From: Anaerolineales bacterium
GTDB taxonomy: Bacteria > Chloroflexota > Anaerolineae > Anaerolineales > JABWBV01
NCBI GenBank assembly: GCA_020634875.1
Contig: JACKAX010000020.1
Span: forward strand, 1-61,603
DNA: 61,603 bases
Reading direction: 5' to 3'
In this document: positions 1-8,155 of the stretch, in pieces
Position numbering within the stretch: the first letter of the stretch is position 1
How the letters are laid out: every line of letters starts with the position of its first letter
Notes under the pieces: generated by a model
Databases searched by the model: none
What the model was told of the DNA's origin: nothing
Seen by the model: the letters and a program-made list of their open reading frames with translations, nothing else
Position numbers and translations under genes: made by a program

Positions 1-485
1 CCCCAATTTTCAAAGGGGCACCACAGGCCGTCCACGAGCAGGGAATCTTTGAGCGAGACGTTGCCGTAGCGTAGTTCGCCCATGCGCCCTTCGACGAGGT
101 ACGGGGCACGGGACATGCTTTCCACGCCGCCCGCGACGTAAAGATCGCCATCCCCTGCTCGGATCGCTTGCGAGGCGAGCATCACCGCTTTCAGCCCGGA
201 GCCGCACACTTTGTTGACGGTCATGGCCCCAACACTGCTGGGGAGTCCGCCGAAAATGGCGGTTTGGCGGGCGAGGTTTTGTCCGGCTCCGGCAGAGACA
301 ACGTTGCCCATAATGACTTCGTTGACTTCGGCGGGGTCGGGCAGGTTGGCACGTTCGACAGCGGCGCGGATGACGGTTGCCCCGAGTTCAGCAACAGGGA
401 CATTCCCTAACGCACTGCGGAACTTGCCGATGGGCGTCCGCACGGCGCTGAGAATGACGGGTTCGTGATTTCCGTTGGTGGTCAT
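1..485 (-). CDS. Acetyl-CoA C-acetyltransferase (thiolase), N-terminal part
   Basis: This is the N-terminal 161 residues of a thiolase, which condenses or cleaves acyl-CoA. The protein begins [20 protein letters not shown], the usual thiolase opening. The nucleophilic cysteine lies in [10 protein letters not shown] at about residue 94, followed by the [11 protein letters not shown] motif. The ATG is preceded on the minus strand by AGGAG at a good distance. The gene runs off the window edge, so the C-terminal His and Cys motifs cannot be checked. It could serve fatty-acid degradation or acetoacetyl-CoA formation; the visible part does not decide. Confidence 0.93.
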   Translation of the reverse strand, partial: MTTNGNHEPVILSAVRTPIGKFRSALGNVPVAELGATVIRAAVERANLPDPAEVNEVIMGNVVSAGAGQNLARQTAIFGGLPSSVGAMTVNKVCGSGLKAVMLASQAIRAGDGDLYVAGGVESMSRAPYLVEGRMGELRYGNVSLKDSLLVDGLWCPFENW

Positions 486-548
486 GTGAGTTCTCCTGAA
501 GATTTCCCTAAAGAGGGTTCGTAATGAGGTAAAGATAATCGAAAAAAA

Positions 549-590
549 GGGATGTGTGGGGGATGCACATCCCCCACACATCCCTTTTTT
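549..590 (-). terminator. Bidirectional intrinsic terminator
   Basis: A long GC-rich palindrome (549-584) has an A-run before it (542-548) and a T-run after it (585-590), so it can stop transcription in both directions. It lies downstream of the HIT gene and upstream of the thiolase gene, both on the minus strand. Confidence 0.85.
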
Positions 591-660
591 CGGGCTAACC
601 CTTTTTGGGTACGATTTAGTTTAAGTCCTTGAAGTATAGACGGTTTAAGTTACAGATGAA

Positions 661-1149
661 TTACTTCGCGAGTGGCCACGCCTCCCTCACCTTCTTCCAC
701 GTCACCTCCAACGCCTCCGGCAGCACCCGTGTCTCCCCCACCGCGGTCATAAAATTGACATCCCCCACCCAGCGCGGGACGATATGAATGTGCAAGTGTG
801 CGGCTACGCCCGCGCCCGCTGCCTCGCCCAGGTTGATGCCCACGTTAAACCCTTGGGGGTAGTAGATGCCTGTCAGGACTTGGGTCGCCCGCGTGGTCAG
901 TTCCATCATCTCCGCGCGGGTGATGGGGTCGAGCGCTTCCAGGGTGGGGCAGTGTTCGTAGGGAAGCACCATCACGTGCCCGTTGGTGTACGGAAAGCGA
1001 TTGAGAATGACAAACGCCTGTGCCCCGCGGAAGACGATCAGGTTTTGGTCGGAATCTTCTTCTGCTAGAGCGAGGCAAAAGACACAGCCGTTTTTGGGGG
1101 AGTTGTTGGTAATGTAGGACATGCGCCAGGGGGTGAAAAGGTGGTTCAT
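661..1149 (-). CDS. HIT family nucleotide hydrolase/phosphorylase
   Basis: A 162-residue histidine-triad protein. The triad HLHIHIVPRW is at residues 118-127, and a CVFC pair at residues 22-25 suggests a structural metal site as in Ap4A-phosphorylase-like HIT proteins. Family members split dinucleoside polyphosphates or nucleotide conjugates in the cytoplasm. An extended -10 box, TGCTACAAT, lies about 40 bases upstream; no clear ribosome binding site is seen. It is divergent from xseA, and the two promoters sit close together between 1150 and 1251. The exact substrate cannot be told from sequence. Confidence 0.9.
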   Translation of the reverse strand: MNHLFTPWRMSYITNNSPKNGCVFCLALAEEDSDQNLIVFRGAQAFVILNRFPYTNGHVMVLPYEHCPTLEALDPITRAEMMELTTRATQVLTGIYYPQGFNVGINLGEAAGAGVAAHLHIHIVPRWVGDVNFMTAVGETRVLPEALEVTWKKVREAWPLAK

Positions 1150-1215
1150 AAAATCAGTCGGTCAAAGGAAAAGTATTGAACAAATTGTAGCAGTTTTCAG
1201 AAGGGGGCGGAATAG

Positions 1216-1244
1216 TTGACACCTTTTAAGCGTGGGAGTATCCT
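1216..1244 (+). promoter_or_regulatory. Sigma-70 type promoter of xseA, leaderless geometry
   Basis: TTGACA (1216-1221), a 17-base spacer and TATCCT (1239-1244), then seven bases to the ATG at 1252. The expected transcription start falls on or next to the A of the ATG. The in-frame TTG at 1216 that would lengthen the protein is the -35 box itself. Confidence 0.7.
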
Positions 1245-1251
1245 TGCCCCC

Positions 1252-2472
1252 ATGTCCCAGATGTCCCTCTTTCAGCCCGACGCCCCCCCCACCTGGTCCG
1301 TCACCGACCTCACTCGCTATATGCGCGAACTGCTCGAAAGTGACCACAACCTCACCGACCTCTGGATTACCGGGGAAGTCTCCAACGTCTCCACACCCAA
1401 ATCCGGGCATCTCTACTTCACCCTCAAAGACGCCAACGCCAGTCTAAAATGCGTCATGTGGAAACCCCAGGTCATGCGCCTGCGCTTCCCCCCGCGCGAC
1501 GGTGACGCCATCGAAGTCCACGGCGCACTCAGCATCTACGAACAAGCCGGGCAATACCAACTCTACGCTGACCTCATCCGCCAAACCGGCGAAGGCGCGC
1601 TCTACCAGGAATTTATGCGGCTCAAGGCCAAACTGGAAAACGCGGGCCTCTTTGACGAAGACCGCAAACGCCCGATCCCCGCATGGCCGCAGACCATTGG
1701 ACTCGTCACCTCTCCCACAGGTGCGGCGTTGCAGGATATGTTGAACACGATCCGCCGCCGTTATCCGCTTGTCCGCGTGATCCTCGCCCCCACCGCTGTA
1801 CAGGGCATCGAAGCGCCTCCCGGAATTATACGGAGTCTAACTGCGTTAGCCCAACAAATGCCTCCTCCCGACATTATCATCGTCGCCCGCGGCGGAGGTT
1901 CCATCGAAGACCTGTGGGCGTTCAACGACGAATTCGTCGTCCGCGCGGTCGCCACCTCCCCCATCCCCGTGATCTCCGGCGTGGGACATGAAACCGACTT
2001 CACCCTCACGGATTTCGCCGCCGATCTACGTGCTCCCACCCCCACCGCCGCCGCCGAACTCGCCACCCCCAACCAGACCGACCTCCGCGCCGCCCTCACC
2101 GACCTGCGCCGCGAACTTACTGAAACCACCCTTGAAACCGTCAACACCCGCCGCTGGAATCTGTCCGACGCCCAGAATCGTCTGCTCCGTCAAGCCCCCC
2201 GCGCCCGTATCCTCAACGACCGCCAACGCCTCGATGACCTCACCCGCCGCGCGGAAACCGCCCTCAACCACCGACAACAACTCCACCGCACCCGTCTCGA
2301 CGGCCTGACCCAAAAACTAACCGCCCTCAACCCTCTCGCCATCCTCGAACGCGGTTACGCGGTCGTTACTCAAGCTGATGGGCAAGTCGTCCGCCGGGTG
2401 AGCCAGGTTTCCCCCGGCGACCCCCTCACCCTTCGCCTCGCCGACGGCACCCTCCCCGCCCGCGCAGAGTAG
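1252..2472 (+). CDS. xseA: Exodeoxyribonuclease VII large subunit
   Basis: A 406-residue XseA. With XseB it degrades single-stranded DNA from both ends. An N-terminal OB-fold (about residues 10-100, WSVTDLTRYMRELL then LWITGEVSN) is followed by the catalytic domain with GLVTSPTGAALQDML, VARGGGSIEDLWAFNDE and ISGVGHETDFTLTDFAADLR. A long coiled-coil region and the ILERGYAVV ending complete the usual architecture. ATG 1252 is chosen because an in-frame TTG at 1216 falls in the -35 box. The stop codon abuts a GTAAAACG-type word array. Unusually, one membrane-protein gene separates it from xseB. Confidence 0.96.
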   Translation: MSQMSLFQPDAPPTWSVTDLTRYMRELLESDHNLTDLWITGEVSNVSTPKSGHLYFTLKDANASLKCVMWKPQVMRLRFPPRDGDAIEVHGALSIYEQAGQYQLYADLIRQTGEGALYQEFMRLKAKLENAGLFDEDRKRPIPAWPQTIGLVTSPTGAALQDMLNTIRRRYPLVRVILAPTAVQGIEAPPGIIRSLTALAQQMPPPDIIIVARGGGSIEDLWAFNDEFVVRAVATSPIPVISGVGHETDFTLTDFAADLRAPTPTAAAELATPNQTDLRAALTDLRRELTETTLETVNTRRWNLSDAQNRLLRQAPRARILNDRQRLDDLTRRAETALNHRQQLHRTRLDGLTQKLTALNPLAILERGYAVVTQADGQVVRRVSQVSPGDPLTLRLADGTLPARAE

Positions 2473-2540
2473 AACGTAAAGCGTAAAACGTAGAACGAGC
2501 AAATAAAAAATAACCAATCACACATAACAAATAACAAATT
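2469..2540 (+). repeat. Short-word arrays (GTAAAACG type, then ATAACAA type)
   Basis: Repeated 8-base words GTAGAACG/GTAAAACG start at the xseA stop codon and are followed by AAATAAC/ATAACAA words up to the next start. This fills the whole intergenic gap. Confidence 0.7.
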
Positions 2541-2548
2541 TTCGTCCC

Positions 2549-2983
2549 ATGCCCGACCTCACCCCCGAAAAACGCACCATCCTGATTGAAGCCATCAAAG
2601 ACTTCAACGACAAACTTGCCACTTACAGCATCAATCTTTCTGCCCAGGCATTCACCAACGCGATGAAATTGGGCTTCGGCATCTTAGCCTTGCCCTTGTT
2701 GATCGTTTTGGGCTTGTCCTGGCTCCAACATAAACTTGATTTTTCAGGTATCTTCGTGTTTACCTGTGCTGCCTTCATCATCTCCGCTTTGTTTGCCGCC
2801 TTCGTATCCCGCCGGGCCAAGCAACTGGCTGTCAGTGACAATTACACCCAAGACATCAACCCGGAAATTGTCCAATTTCTGGCCGATCATCAATTTACCC
2901 GTCGCCAGTTCGATGAAGTCGCTGATGACGTTCTTGCCGCCGATGCTCCCCTTCGGGAATACCTTGTTACCCCCTCGAAATAA
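2549..2983 (+). CDS. Small membrane protein between xseA and xseB
   Basis: A 144-residue protein of no family I recognise. A charged N-terminal helix (residues 5-35) precedes two hydrophobic segments at about residues 47-60 and 67-88, then a soluble acidic C-terminal tail with NPEIVQFLADHQFTRRQFDEVADD. The layout fits a two-helix membrane protein with both ends on the same side. It ends three bases before xseB and is probably co-transcribed with xseA and xseB. A link to DNA repair is suggested only by position. Confidence 0.85.
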   Translation: MPDLTPEKRTILIEAIKDFNDKLATYSINLSAQAFTNAMKLGFGILALPLLIVLGLSWLQHKLDFSGIFVFTCAAFIISALFAAFVSRRAKQLAVSDNYTQDINPEIVQFLADHQFTRRQFDEVADDVLAADAPLREYLVTPSK

Positions 2984-2986
2984 TCC

Positions 2987-3199
2987 ATGTCCGATTCAGA
3001 ACTTTCCACCCTCTCCTACGAACAAGCCTTCGCCGAACTCCAGACAATCGTTACTGCCTTGGAAGCCGAAGACCATCCGCTCGAACAATCCATTGCCCTG
3101 TTTGAGCGCGGCCAACAACTGGCCCAACATTGTGCCACCCTGCTCGATCAAGCCGAAATCCGGGTTCAACAACTCACCGAAGCCGAGATGTCTGCTTAA
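2987..3199 (+). CDS. xseB: Exodeoxyribonuclease VII small subunit
   Basis: A 70-residue XseB of typical length. It contains the family signature LSYEQAFAELQTIVTALE and LEQSIALFERGQQLAQHCATLLDQAE, forming the helical hairpin that binds the XseA coiled coil. It starts three bases after the preceding membrane-protein gene. Confidence 0.95.
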   Translation: MSDSELSTLSYEQAFAELQTIVTALEAEDHPLEQSIALFERGQQLAQHCATLLDQAEIRVQQLTEAEMSA

Positions 3200-3216
3200 C
3201 TTTGGCGGGGCGAATC

Positions 3217-3672
3217 ATGAAGGAATTATTTTCTAATCAAATCTTATTAGCCGCGTTTATTGCCTGGCTGCTTGCCCAAATTATCAAAGTCCCCATCGAA
3301 TATCTCCGCACCCGGAAATGGAATTGGGCAGTCTTGCTCAGCACAGGTGGGATGCCTAGCTCTCACTCCGCACTCGTGAGCGCGGTGGCACACGGTGTTG
3401 GCTTGCGTGAGGGGTTTAATTCATCCATGTTTGCCATCGTGTTCGTTCTCACGGCCATCGTGGTATACGATGCCACCGGCATTCGTCGTCAGGCGGGATT
3501 ACACGCCGAACTGATCAACGCCTTCATCAACGACCTCACCGCCGGACACCCGATCAAAGAAGCACAGCAGAAACAACTGAAAGAAATCCTCGGTCACACC
3601 CCCCTCGAAGCCATCGCGGGCATTATTTGGGGCGTGAGTTTTGCGTGGTTCTTTTGGTGGTTGTGGAAATAA
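3217..3672 (+). CDS. Divergent PAP2 family membrane protein (DUF212, YuiD-like)
   Basis: A 151-residue membrane protein of the DUF212 family, related to PAP2 phosphatases. Conserved GGMPSSHSALVSAVAHGVGL (about residues 45-64) and YDATGIRRQAGLHAELIN (about 88-105) are present. Several hydrophobic segments, including the Trp-rich C-terminal helix, place it in the membrane. ATG 3217 is chosen over upstream in-frame starts because homology-like sequence begins there and it follows xseB by 17 bases. Activity is unproven for this family; a lipid or prenyl phosphate substrate is a guess. Confidence 0.9.
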   Translation: MKELFSNQILLAAFIAWLLAQIIKVPIEYLRTRKWNWAVLLSTGGMPSSHSALVSAVAHGVGLREGFNSSMFAIVFVLTAIVVYDATGIRRQAGLHAELINAFINDLTAGHPIKEAQQKQLKEILGHTPLEAIAGIIWGVSFAWFFWWLWK

Positions 3673-3674
3673 CC

Positions 3675-3769
3675 AAATTTCGGAAGTCTCCGCATGGCAT
3701 CCTTGCAAAAATCATTCCCCTTTCTATCATCTTCCCGCTCCAAAAATGTCTAAAAGACTTCCGAAATTT
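3675..3769. repeat. Palindromic interspersed element, copy A
   Basis: A 95-bp element with ends AAATTTCGGAAGTCT and AGACTTCCGAAATTT. The same end sequence recurs at 48212-48305 and 57657-57718. The left end continues CTCCGC, shared in form with the other copies. It lies just after the DUF212 stop codon. Confidence 0.75.
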
Positions 3770-3783
3770 AGTACGCAAAAAAA

Positions 3784-3822
3784 GCGGGCCGACACAGTAC
3801 TGTGTCGGCCCGCTTTTTTTTT
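3784..3822. terminator. Bidirectional terminator between convergent genes
   Basis: A perfect 15-bp palindrome (3784-3813) with an A-run before and nine T after, between DUF212 (+) and sucD (-). Confidence 0.9.
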
Positions 3823-3834
3823 CGGAAAGAAAGG

Positions 3835-4701
3835 TTATCCCCCCAACAAACTCGGAATTTCCTCCGGGTGTTTCGCAACTCGGACGTTTGCCGCTTCCAA
3901 CGCCTTGATCTTCTCTGCGGCGGTGCCGGAACCACCTTCGACAATGGCTCCTGCGTGGCCCATGCGTTTGCCTGGAGGCGCAGTCTGTCCGGCGATGAAG
4001 GACACGACCGGTTTGGTCATATGATGACGGATGTAGTCCGCCGCTTTTTCTTCATCCGTCCCACCGATTTCGCCGATCATGACGACTTTGTCGGTCTGGG
4101 CGTCTTCCTCGAACATTTGCAGCACGTCAATGAAATCGGTGCCACGCACAGGGTCGCCACCAATGCCGACGCAGGTGCTCGCGCCCATGCCCACCTGTTT
4201 GAGAGCGTACAACACTTCGTAGGTCAGCGTCCCCGAACGAGACACGATCCCCACGTTGCCGGGGATGGCGATGTCGCCGGGGATGATGCCCACTTTCGCT
4301 TCACCGGGGGTGATCAGGCCAGGGCAATTCGGCCCGAGCAGGCGCACGCCCTTTTGGTGGAGATAGGCCCGAACACGCATCATGTCCGAGATCGGAATCC
4401 ATTCGGACAGGCAGACGATGAATTTGATGCCGGAGTCGGCGGCTTCGTAAATGGAATCGATGGCAAATTTGGCCGGGACGAAGATCACGCTGGTGTTTGC
4501 GCCGGTCGCTTCAACGGCGACTTTGCAGGAGTCGAAAACGGGGACTTTGTCGTCCAAAATCCATTGGCCGCCCTTGCCGGGAGTGACGCCGCCGACGAGG
4601 TTGGTGCCATATTCCATCATCAACCGGGCGTGAAATTGCCCTTGTGAACCGGTAATGCCCTGGCCGATGAGGCGGGTGTTTTTGTCTACTAAGATGCTCA
4701 T
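3835..4701 (-). CDS. sucD: Succinyl-CoA synthetase alpha subunit
   Basis: A 288-residue ADP-forming succinyl-CoA ligase alpha chain, which makes ATP or GTP from succinyl-CoA in the citric acid cycle. The CoA-binding Rossmann fold starts with [29 protein letters not shown] and the active-site histidine in [18 protein letters not shown] are present. It starts two bases after the sucC stop codon, so it is translated from the same message. Confidence 0.97.
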   Translation of the reverse strand: MSILVDKNTRLIGQGITGSQGQFHARLMMEYGTNLVGGVTPGKGGQWILDDKVPVFDSCKVAVEATGANTSVIFVPAKFAIDSIYEAADSGIKFIVCLSEWIPISDMMRVRAYLHQKGVRLLGPNCPGLITPGEAKVGIIPGDIAIPGNVGIVSRSGTLTYEVLYALKQVGMGASTCVGIGGDPVRGTDFIDVLQMFEEDAQTDKVVMIGEIGGTDEEKAADYIRHHMTKPVVSFIAGQTAPPGKRMGHAGAIVEGGSGTAAEKIKALEAANVRVAKHPEEIPSLLGG

Positions 4702-4703
4702 AA

Positions 4704-5846
4704 TTAGCCTCCTTGTGCCGCCGCCACAACTTTCTGTGCGGCATCGGTCAGGGTTTCTGCCGTCCCCATGTTGGCGTTTGCCAGCAATTCACGGCCTTCT
4801 TTGGCATTCGTGCCAACCAGTCGGACGACCATCGGAACGTGGACGCCGACCTCTTTCATCGCGGCGAGGATGCCCATCGCCACATCGTCACAGCGGGTGA
4901 TGCCGCCGAAGATGTTGATCAAGATCGCTTTGATGTTCGGCTCTTTGAGGATGATACGGAACGCGGCCGCGACTTTGTCGGGTCCCGCGCCGCCGCCGAT
5001 GTCCAGGAAGTTGGCGGGGGAACCGCCGAACAGCTTGATCACGTCCATCGTCGTCATTGCCAACCCCGCACCGTTGACCATACAACCGATGTTGCCGTCA
5101 AGTTTGATGTAGGACAGGTCGTATTTTTTCGCTTCGATTTCGGATGCCTCTTCCACGTCGAGGTCGCGCATCGCTTCCAGGTTGGGATGGCGACCGACAG
5201 AGAGAGCGTTGTCGTCAATGGACATTTTGCCGTCCACGGCCACCAACTTGCCTTCACCGGTAATGACGAGGGGGTTGATCTCCGCGAGGGTGGCATCGTT
5301 GTCACGGTACACTTCCCAAAGTTTGCGGGAGATGGCGATGAACTGGTTCCACTGTTCGCGGGGGAGGTCCATCCCGATGGCGACATCGCGTGCCTGATAA
5401 TCGCGCAAGCCCATGAGCGGGTCAATGTGCATCCGAATGATTTTTTCGGGGGTGACGCGGGCAACTTCCTCGATTTCCACGCCCCCAGCGGCGGAGGCCA
5501 TCAGCACAGGTTTGCGCGCGGCCCGGTCGTTGGTGATGCCCAGGTAAATCTCGGTTTTGATGTCTGCAGCGGGATCGATCAATACTTTCCGCACGGGCAG
5601 ACCTTTGATCGTCATGCCCAGAATTTGGGTGGCGAGTTGCTCAACTTCTTCAGGGTTGCTGGCGAGTTTGATGCCGCCCGCTTTCCCACGTCCGCCGGTC
5701 AAGACCTGCGATTTAACAACAACACGGCCACCAATCGCTTCGGCGATGGATTTCGCCTCTGCTGGGGTGGCCGCGACTTTCCCGCTCGGGACGGGAATGC
5801 CATATTGGGCAAAAATGCCCTTGGATTGGTATTCATGTAAGTTCAT
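4704..5846 (-). CDS. sucC: Succinyl-CoA synthetase beta subunit
   Basis: A 380-residue beta chain with an ATP-grasp domain ([41 protein letters not shown]) and the C-terminal CoA-ligase half ([31 protein letters not shown]). The length is typical. The start has an AGGAG site. The first gene of the sucCD operon. Confidence 0.97.
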   Translation of the reverse strand: MNLHEYQSKGIFAQYGIPVPSGKVAATPAEAKSIAEAIGGRVVVKSQVLTGGRGKAGGIKLASNPEEVEQLATQILGMTIKGLPVRKVLIDPAADIKTEIYLGITNDRAARKPVLMASAAGGVEIEEVARVTPEKIIRMHIDPLMGLRDYQARDVAIGMDLPREQWNQFIAISRKLWEVYRDNDATLAEINPLVITGEGKLVAVDGKMSIDDNALSVGRHPNLEAMRDLDVEEASEIEAKKYDLSYIKLDGNIGCMVNGAGLAMTTMDVIKLFGGSPANFLDIGGGAGPDKVAAAFRIILKEPNIKAILINIFGGITRCDDVAMGILAAMKEVGVHVPMVVRLVGTNAKEGRELLANANMGTAETLTDAAQKVVAAAQGG

Positions 5847-5908
5847 TGAAGATAGGACTCCTGGTTTGGATTCAACAGGTGATCCCCTTTAGGGGTAATC
5901 ACGCGGGG

Positions 5909-5914
5909 ATTATA
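5909..5914 (-). promoter_or_regulatory. -10 box upstream of sucC
   Basis: A perfect TATAAT on the minus strand, about 60 bases before the sucC start. No good -35 box is visible. A short CCCCTTTAGGGG hairpin lies in the predicted leader. Confidence 0.5.
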
Positions 5915-5933
5915 CCCCCAAAAAAACGTAATC

Positions 5934-5961
5934 CGTATCTTGTATTGTGTATTTCGTATCG
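5934..5961. repeat. Short-word array (GTATTGC type)
   Basis: Words of the form GTATCTT, GTATTGT, GTATTTC repeat with a 7-8 base period. The same type recurs at 33993, 45649 and 56013. Confidence 0.6.
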
Positions 5962-6034
5962 TTGATCTTACGCAACACGCCTCCATTAAAACTTCCTAAC
6001 CCTCCGGGAACTAACTCCCCTCCTCGAATCGTCT

Positions 6035-6040
6035 ATAATA
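6035..6040 (+). promoter_or_regulatory. -10 box upstream of VanW gene
   Basis: A perfect TATAAT 54 bases before the start at 6095; the -35 region is weak. Confidence 0.45.
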
Positions 6041-6094
6041 AACCCACTCCCAAGGTGTCCTCGCTTCAAACCCTTGTCTCCCCCGGATTTTCCC

Positions 6095-7966
6095 ATGTCC
6101 ACCATTCCAACGACTGTTTCTCGCCCCCCTTCTTCCTCTGCCCCCCTCCCCATTCTTCCCCAAATGTTGCTCGCACTTTTTGGCGGGCTATTCCTGGCCT
6201 TTCTTGCGTTGAGCGGGTATGCCGTCGCGTACCAGTATCAGCATGCAGGGGTCATCTTTCCAGGGGTGCGGGTCGCAGGGATAGATGTTTCGGGGATGAC
6301 CACTGCCGAGGCCAGCGAAGCACTTTGGGAACAGCTCACCTTCCCGGAGCAGGGGCGGGTCGCCTTTCAGGATGGGAGTACGGTCTGGGTCGCGAAACCC
6401 GCGGAACTGGGGCTTGTGCTCGATGCGAATAATAGCGCCCTCGCTGCGTATCAGGTCGGGCGGAGCGGGAATCCCGTGTTCCAGTTTTTCGCCCAAATCA
6501 ACGCGTTTCGCGCGGGCAAAGATTTATCCCCGCTCCTGGTTTACGATGAAAACGTCGCTCGTGCCTACCTTGCCAATCTTGCGACCACGATAGATCGCCC
6601 TACCGTTGAAGCGGGGCTGGGTGTTAACGGGGTGGAAGTGACCCTCCGCTCCGGGCAAGTGGGGCGCACGCTGGACATTGACGCCACCCTGCCGCTCATC
6701 GGTGAGCAGGTGAAAACCCTGGCGGATGGCCTGATTCCCCTGGTCATTCACGAGACCCCGCCCGTCATTTTTGACGCCAGTGTCCAGGCAGATGTCGCCC
6801 GCCAGATTTTGTCCGCCCCGCTCGTGTTGACCATCCCCGCCAGTGCGGGCGACCCCGGACGTTGGGAAATAGATGTCGCGACCCTCGCGGGGATGCTCGC
6901 CATCCAGCGTGTGCCCACCGCCGAAGGGGAACAGTATCAGGTTGGGATCAGCACCGAGTATTTGCGTGGCTTTCTCGTCAACATTGCCCCCGGCCTCGAA
7001 CGTTACCCCGCCAACGCCCGTTTCATCTTCAACGATGACACCCGCCAACTTGAAGTGATCCAGCCCAGCACCACCGGGCGCAGTTTGCTGATCGAAGACT
7101 CCCTCGCCGCCATCCAACAAAAACTTTCCGCGGGCGAACACAACGCCGAACTGGTTTTTGAGACCAATCTTCCCGCCGCGCCCGATACCGCGACCGCCGC
7201 TGACTTGCACATCACCGAACTTACTAGCGTGCAGACTTCCTATTTTTACGGTTCCAGCGCTGAACGCCTGCAAAACATCACAGTTGCGGCCTCCCGCTTT
7301 CACGGATTGCTCGTTGCTCCGGGCGAGACCTTTTCGATGGCGTCGGTGTTGGGGGATGTGAGTCTGGATACGGGGTTTGCGGAGGCGTGGATCATTTTCG
7401 GCGACCGGACGATCAAAGGCGTGGGCGGCGGCGTGTGTCAGGTTTCGACCACGCTCTTCCGCACCGCGTTTTTCGGCGGGTATCAGATTGACGAACGGTA
7501 TTCGCACGCTTACCGGGTCACGTACTACGAACAAACCGCGGGCGGCGGAATCAACGCCAACCTCGCGGGCCTGGATGCGACCGTGTACGTCCCCCTCGTG
7601 GATTTCAAATTCACCAACGACTCCTCCTCCTGGCTTTTGATGGAAACCTACGTGAACCCCACCGCACGCACCCTGACCTGGAAGTTTTACTCCACCTCCG
7701 ACGGACGCACCGTCGAATGGAACACCAGTGGCCTCCAAAATATTCAAGACCCACCTGACCCGCAATACGTCGAAAATTCGGCCTTAGCCAAAGGGGAGAT
7801 CAAACAGGTGGACTGGGCTGTTGCGGGCGCAGATGTCACCGTCACCCGCACGGTTACCCGTGATGGCGTAGTCATTCACGCCGACACCTTCAACACGCAT
7901 TACCAACCCTGGCGCGCCGTCTACGAATACGGCCCCGGCACGAAACTCCCCAAAGACGACAACTAA
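6095..7966 (+). CDS. VanW family envelope protein with peptidoglycan-binding-like domains
   Basis: A 623-residue protein anchored by one N-terminal membrane helix (about residues 28-48). Two central repeats resemble the PG_binding_4 domains usual in VanW proteins. The C-terminal VanW domain shows the hallmark GETFSMASVLG, then GVGGGVCQVSTTLFRTAFF and ERYSHAYRVTYYEQ. ATG 6095 is chosen over a TTG at 6074. VanW proteins occur near vancomycin-resistance and cell-wall genes, but their reaction is unknown. No partner gene adjoins it. Confidence 0.9.
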   Translation: MSTIPTTVSRPPSSSAPLPILPQMLLALFGGLFLAFLALSGYAVAYQYQHAGVIFPGVRVAGIDVSGMTTAEASEALWEQLTFPEQGRVAFQDGSTVWVAKPAELGLVLDANNSALAAYQVGRSGNPVFQFFAQINAFRAGKDLSPLLVYDENVARAYLANLATTIDRPTVEAGLGVNGVEVTLRSGQVGRTLDIDATLPLIGEQVKTLADGLIPLVIHETPPVIFDASVQADVARQILSAPLVLTIPASAGDPGRWEIDVATLAGMLAIQRVPTAEGEQYQVGISTEYLRGFLVNIAPGLERYPANARFIFNDDTRQLEVIQPSTTGRSLLIEDSLAAIQQKLSAGEHNAELVFETNLPAAPDTATAADLHITELTSVQTSYFYGSSAERLQNITVAASRFHGLLVAPGETFSMASVLGDVSLDTGFAEAWIIFGDRTIKGVGGGVCQVSTTLFRTAFFGGYQIDERYSHAYRVTYYEQTAGGGINANLAGLDATVYVPLVDFKFTNDSSSWLLMETYVNPTARTLTWKFYSTSDGRTVEWNTSGLQNIQDPPDPQYVENSALAKGEIKQVDWAVAGADVTVTRTVTRDGVVIHADTFNTHYQPWRAVYEYGPGTKLPKDDN

Positions 7967-7995
7967 GGAAGAGCGCAAAACTCACTTTTGGTGCA

Positions 7996-8093
7996 ATGGT
8001 ACACAGAAGGCACAGATAGCACAGAATCCACAGAAATAATTTCTTGAAAATCTTCTGTGTTCCTCTGTTCCCTCTGCGTCCTCTGTGTACCAT
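7996..8093. repeat. Palindromic repeat with ATGGTACACAGA ends
   Basis: A 12-bp perfect inverted repeat (ATGGTACACAGA / TCTGTGTACCAT) bounds a 98-bp unit rich in CACAGA and TCTGTG words that can pair internally. It fills the gap between the convergent VanW and hyuB genes. Confidence 0.65.
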
Positions 8094-8155
8094 CGCTCAA
8101 TGTGAAAAAGTAACTTTTGCGGTATAGGTAGGGAATTGCGCTTTTGCAAATCGCG

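Noticed and set aside
4713..5840. 375-codon open frame on the plus strand opposite sucC
   Set aside because: Shadow of a GC-rich gene; sucC on the minus strand has full family motifs, a ribosome binding site and the sucD partner.
6524..7765. 413-codon open frame opposite the VanW gene
   Set aside because: No recognisable motifs and no start signal; the plus-strand VanW frame explains the region.
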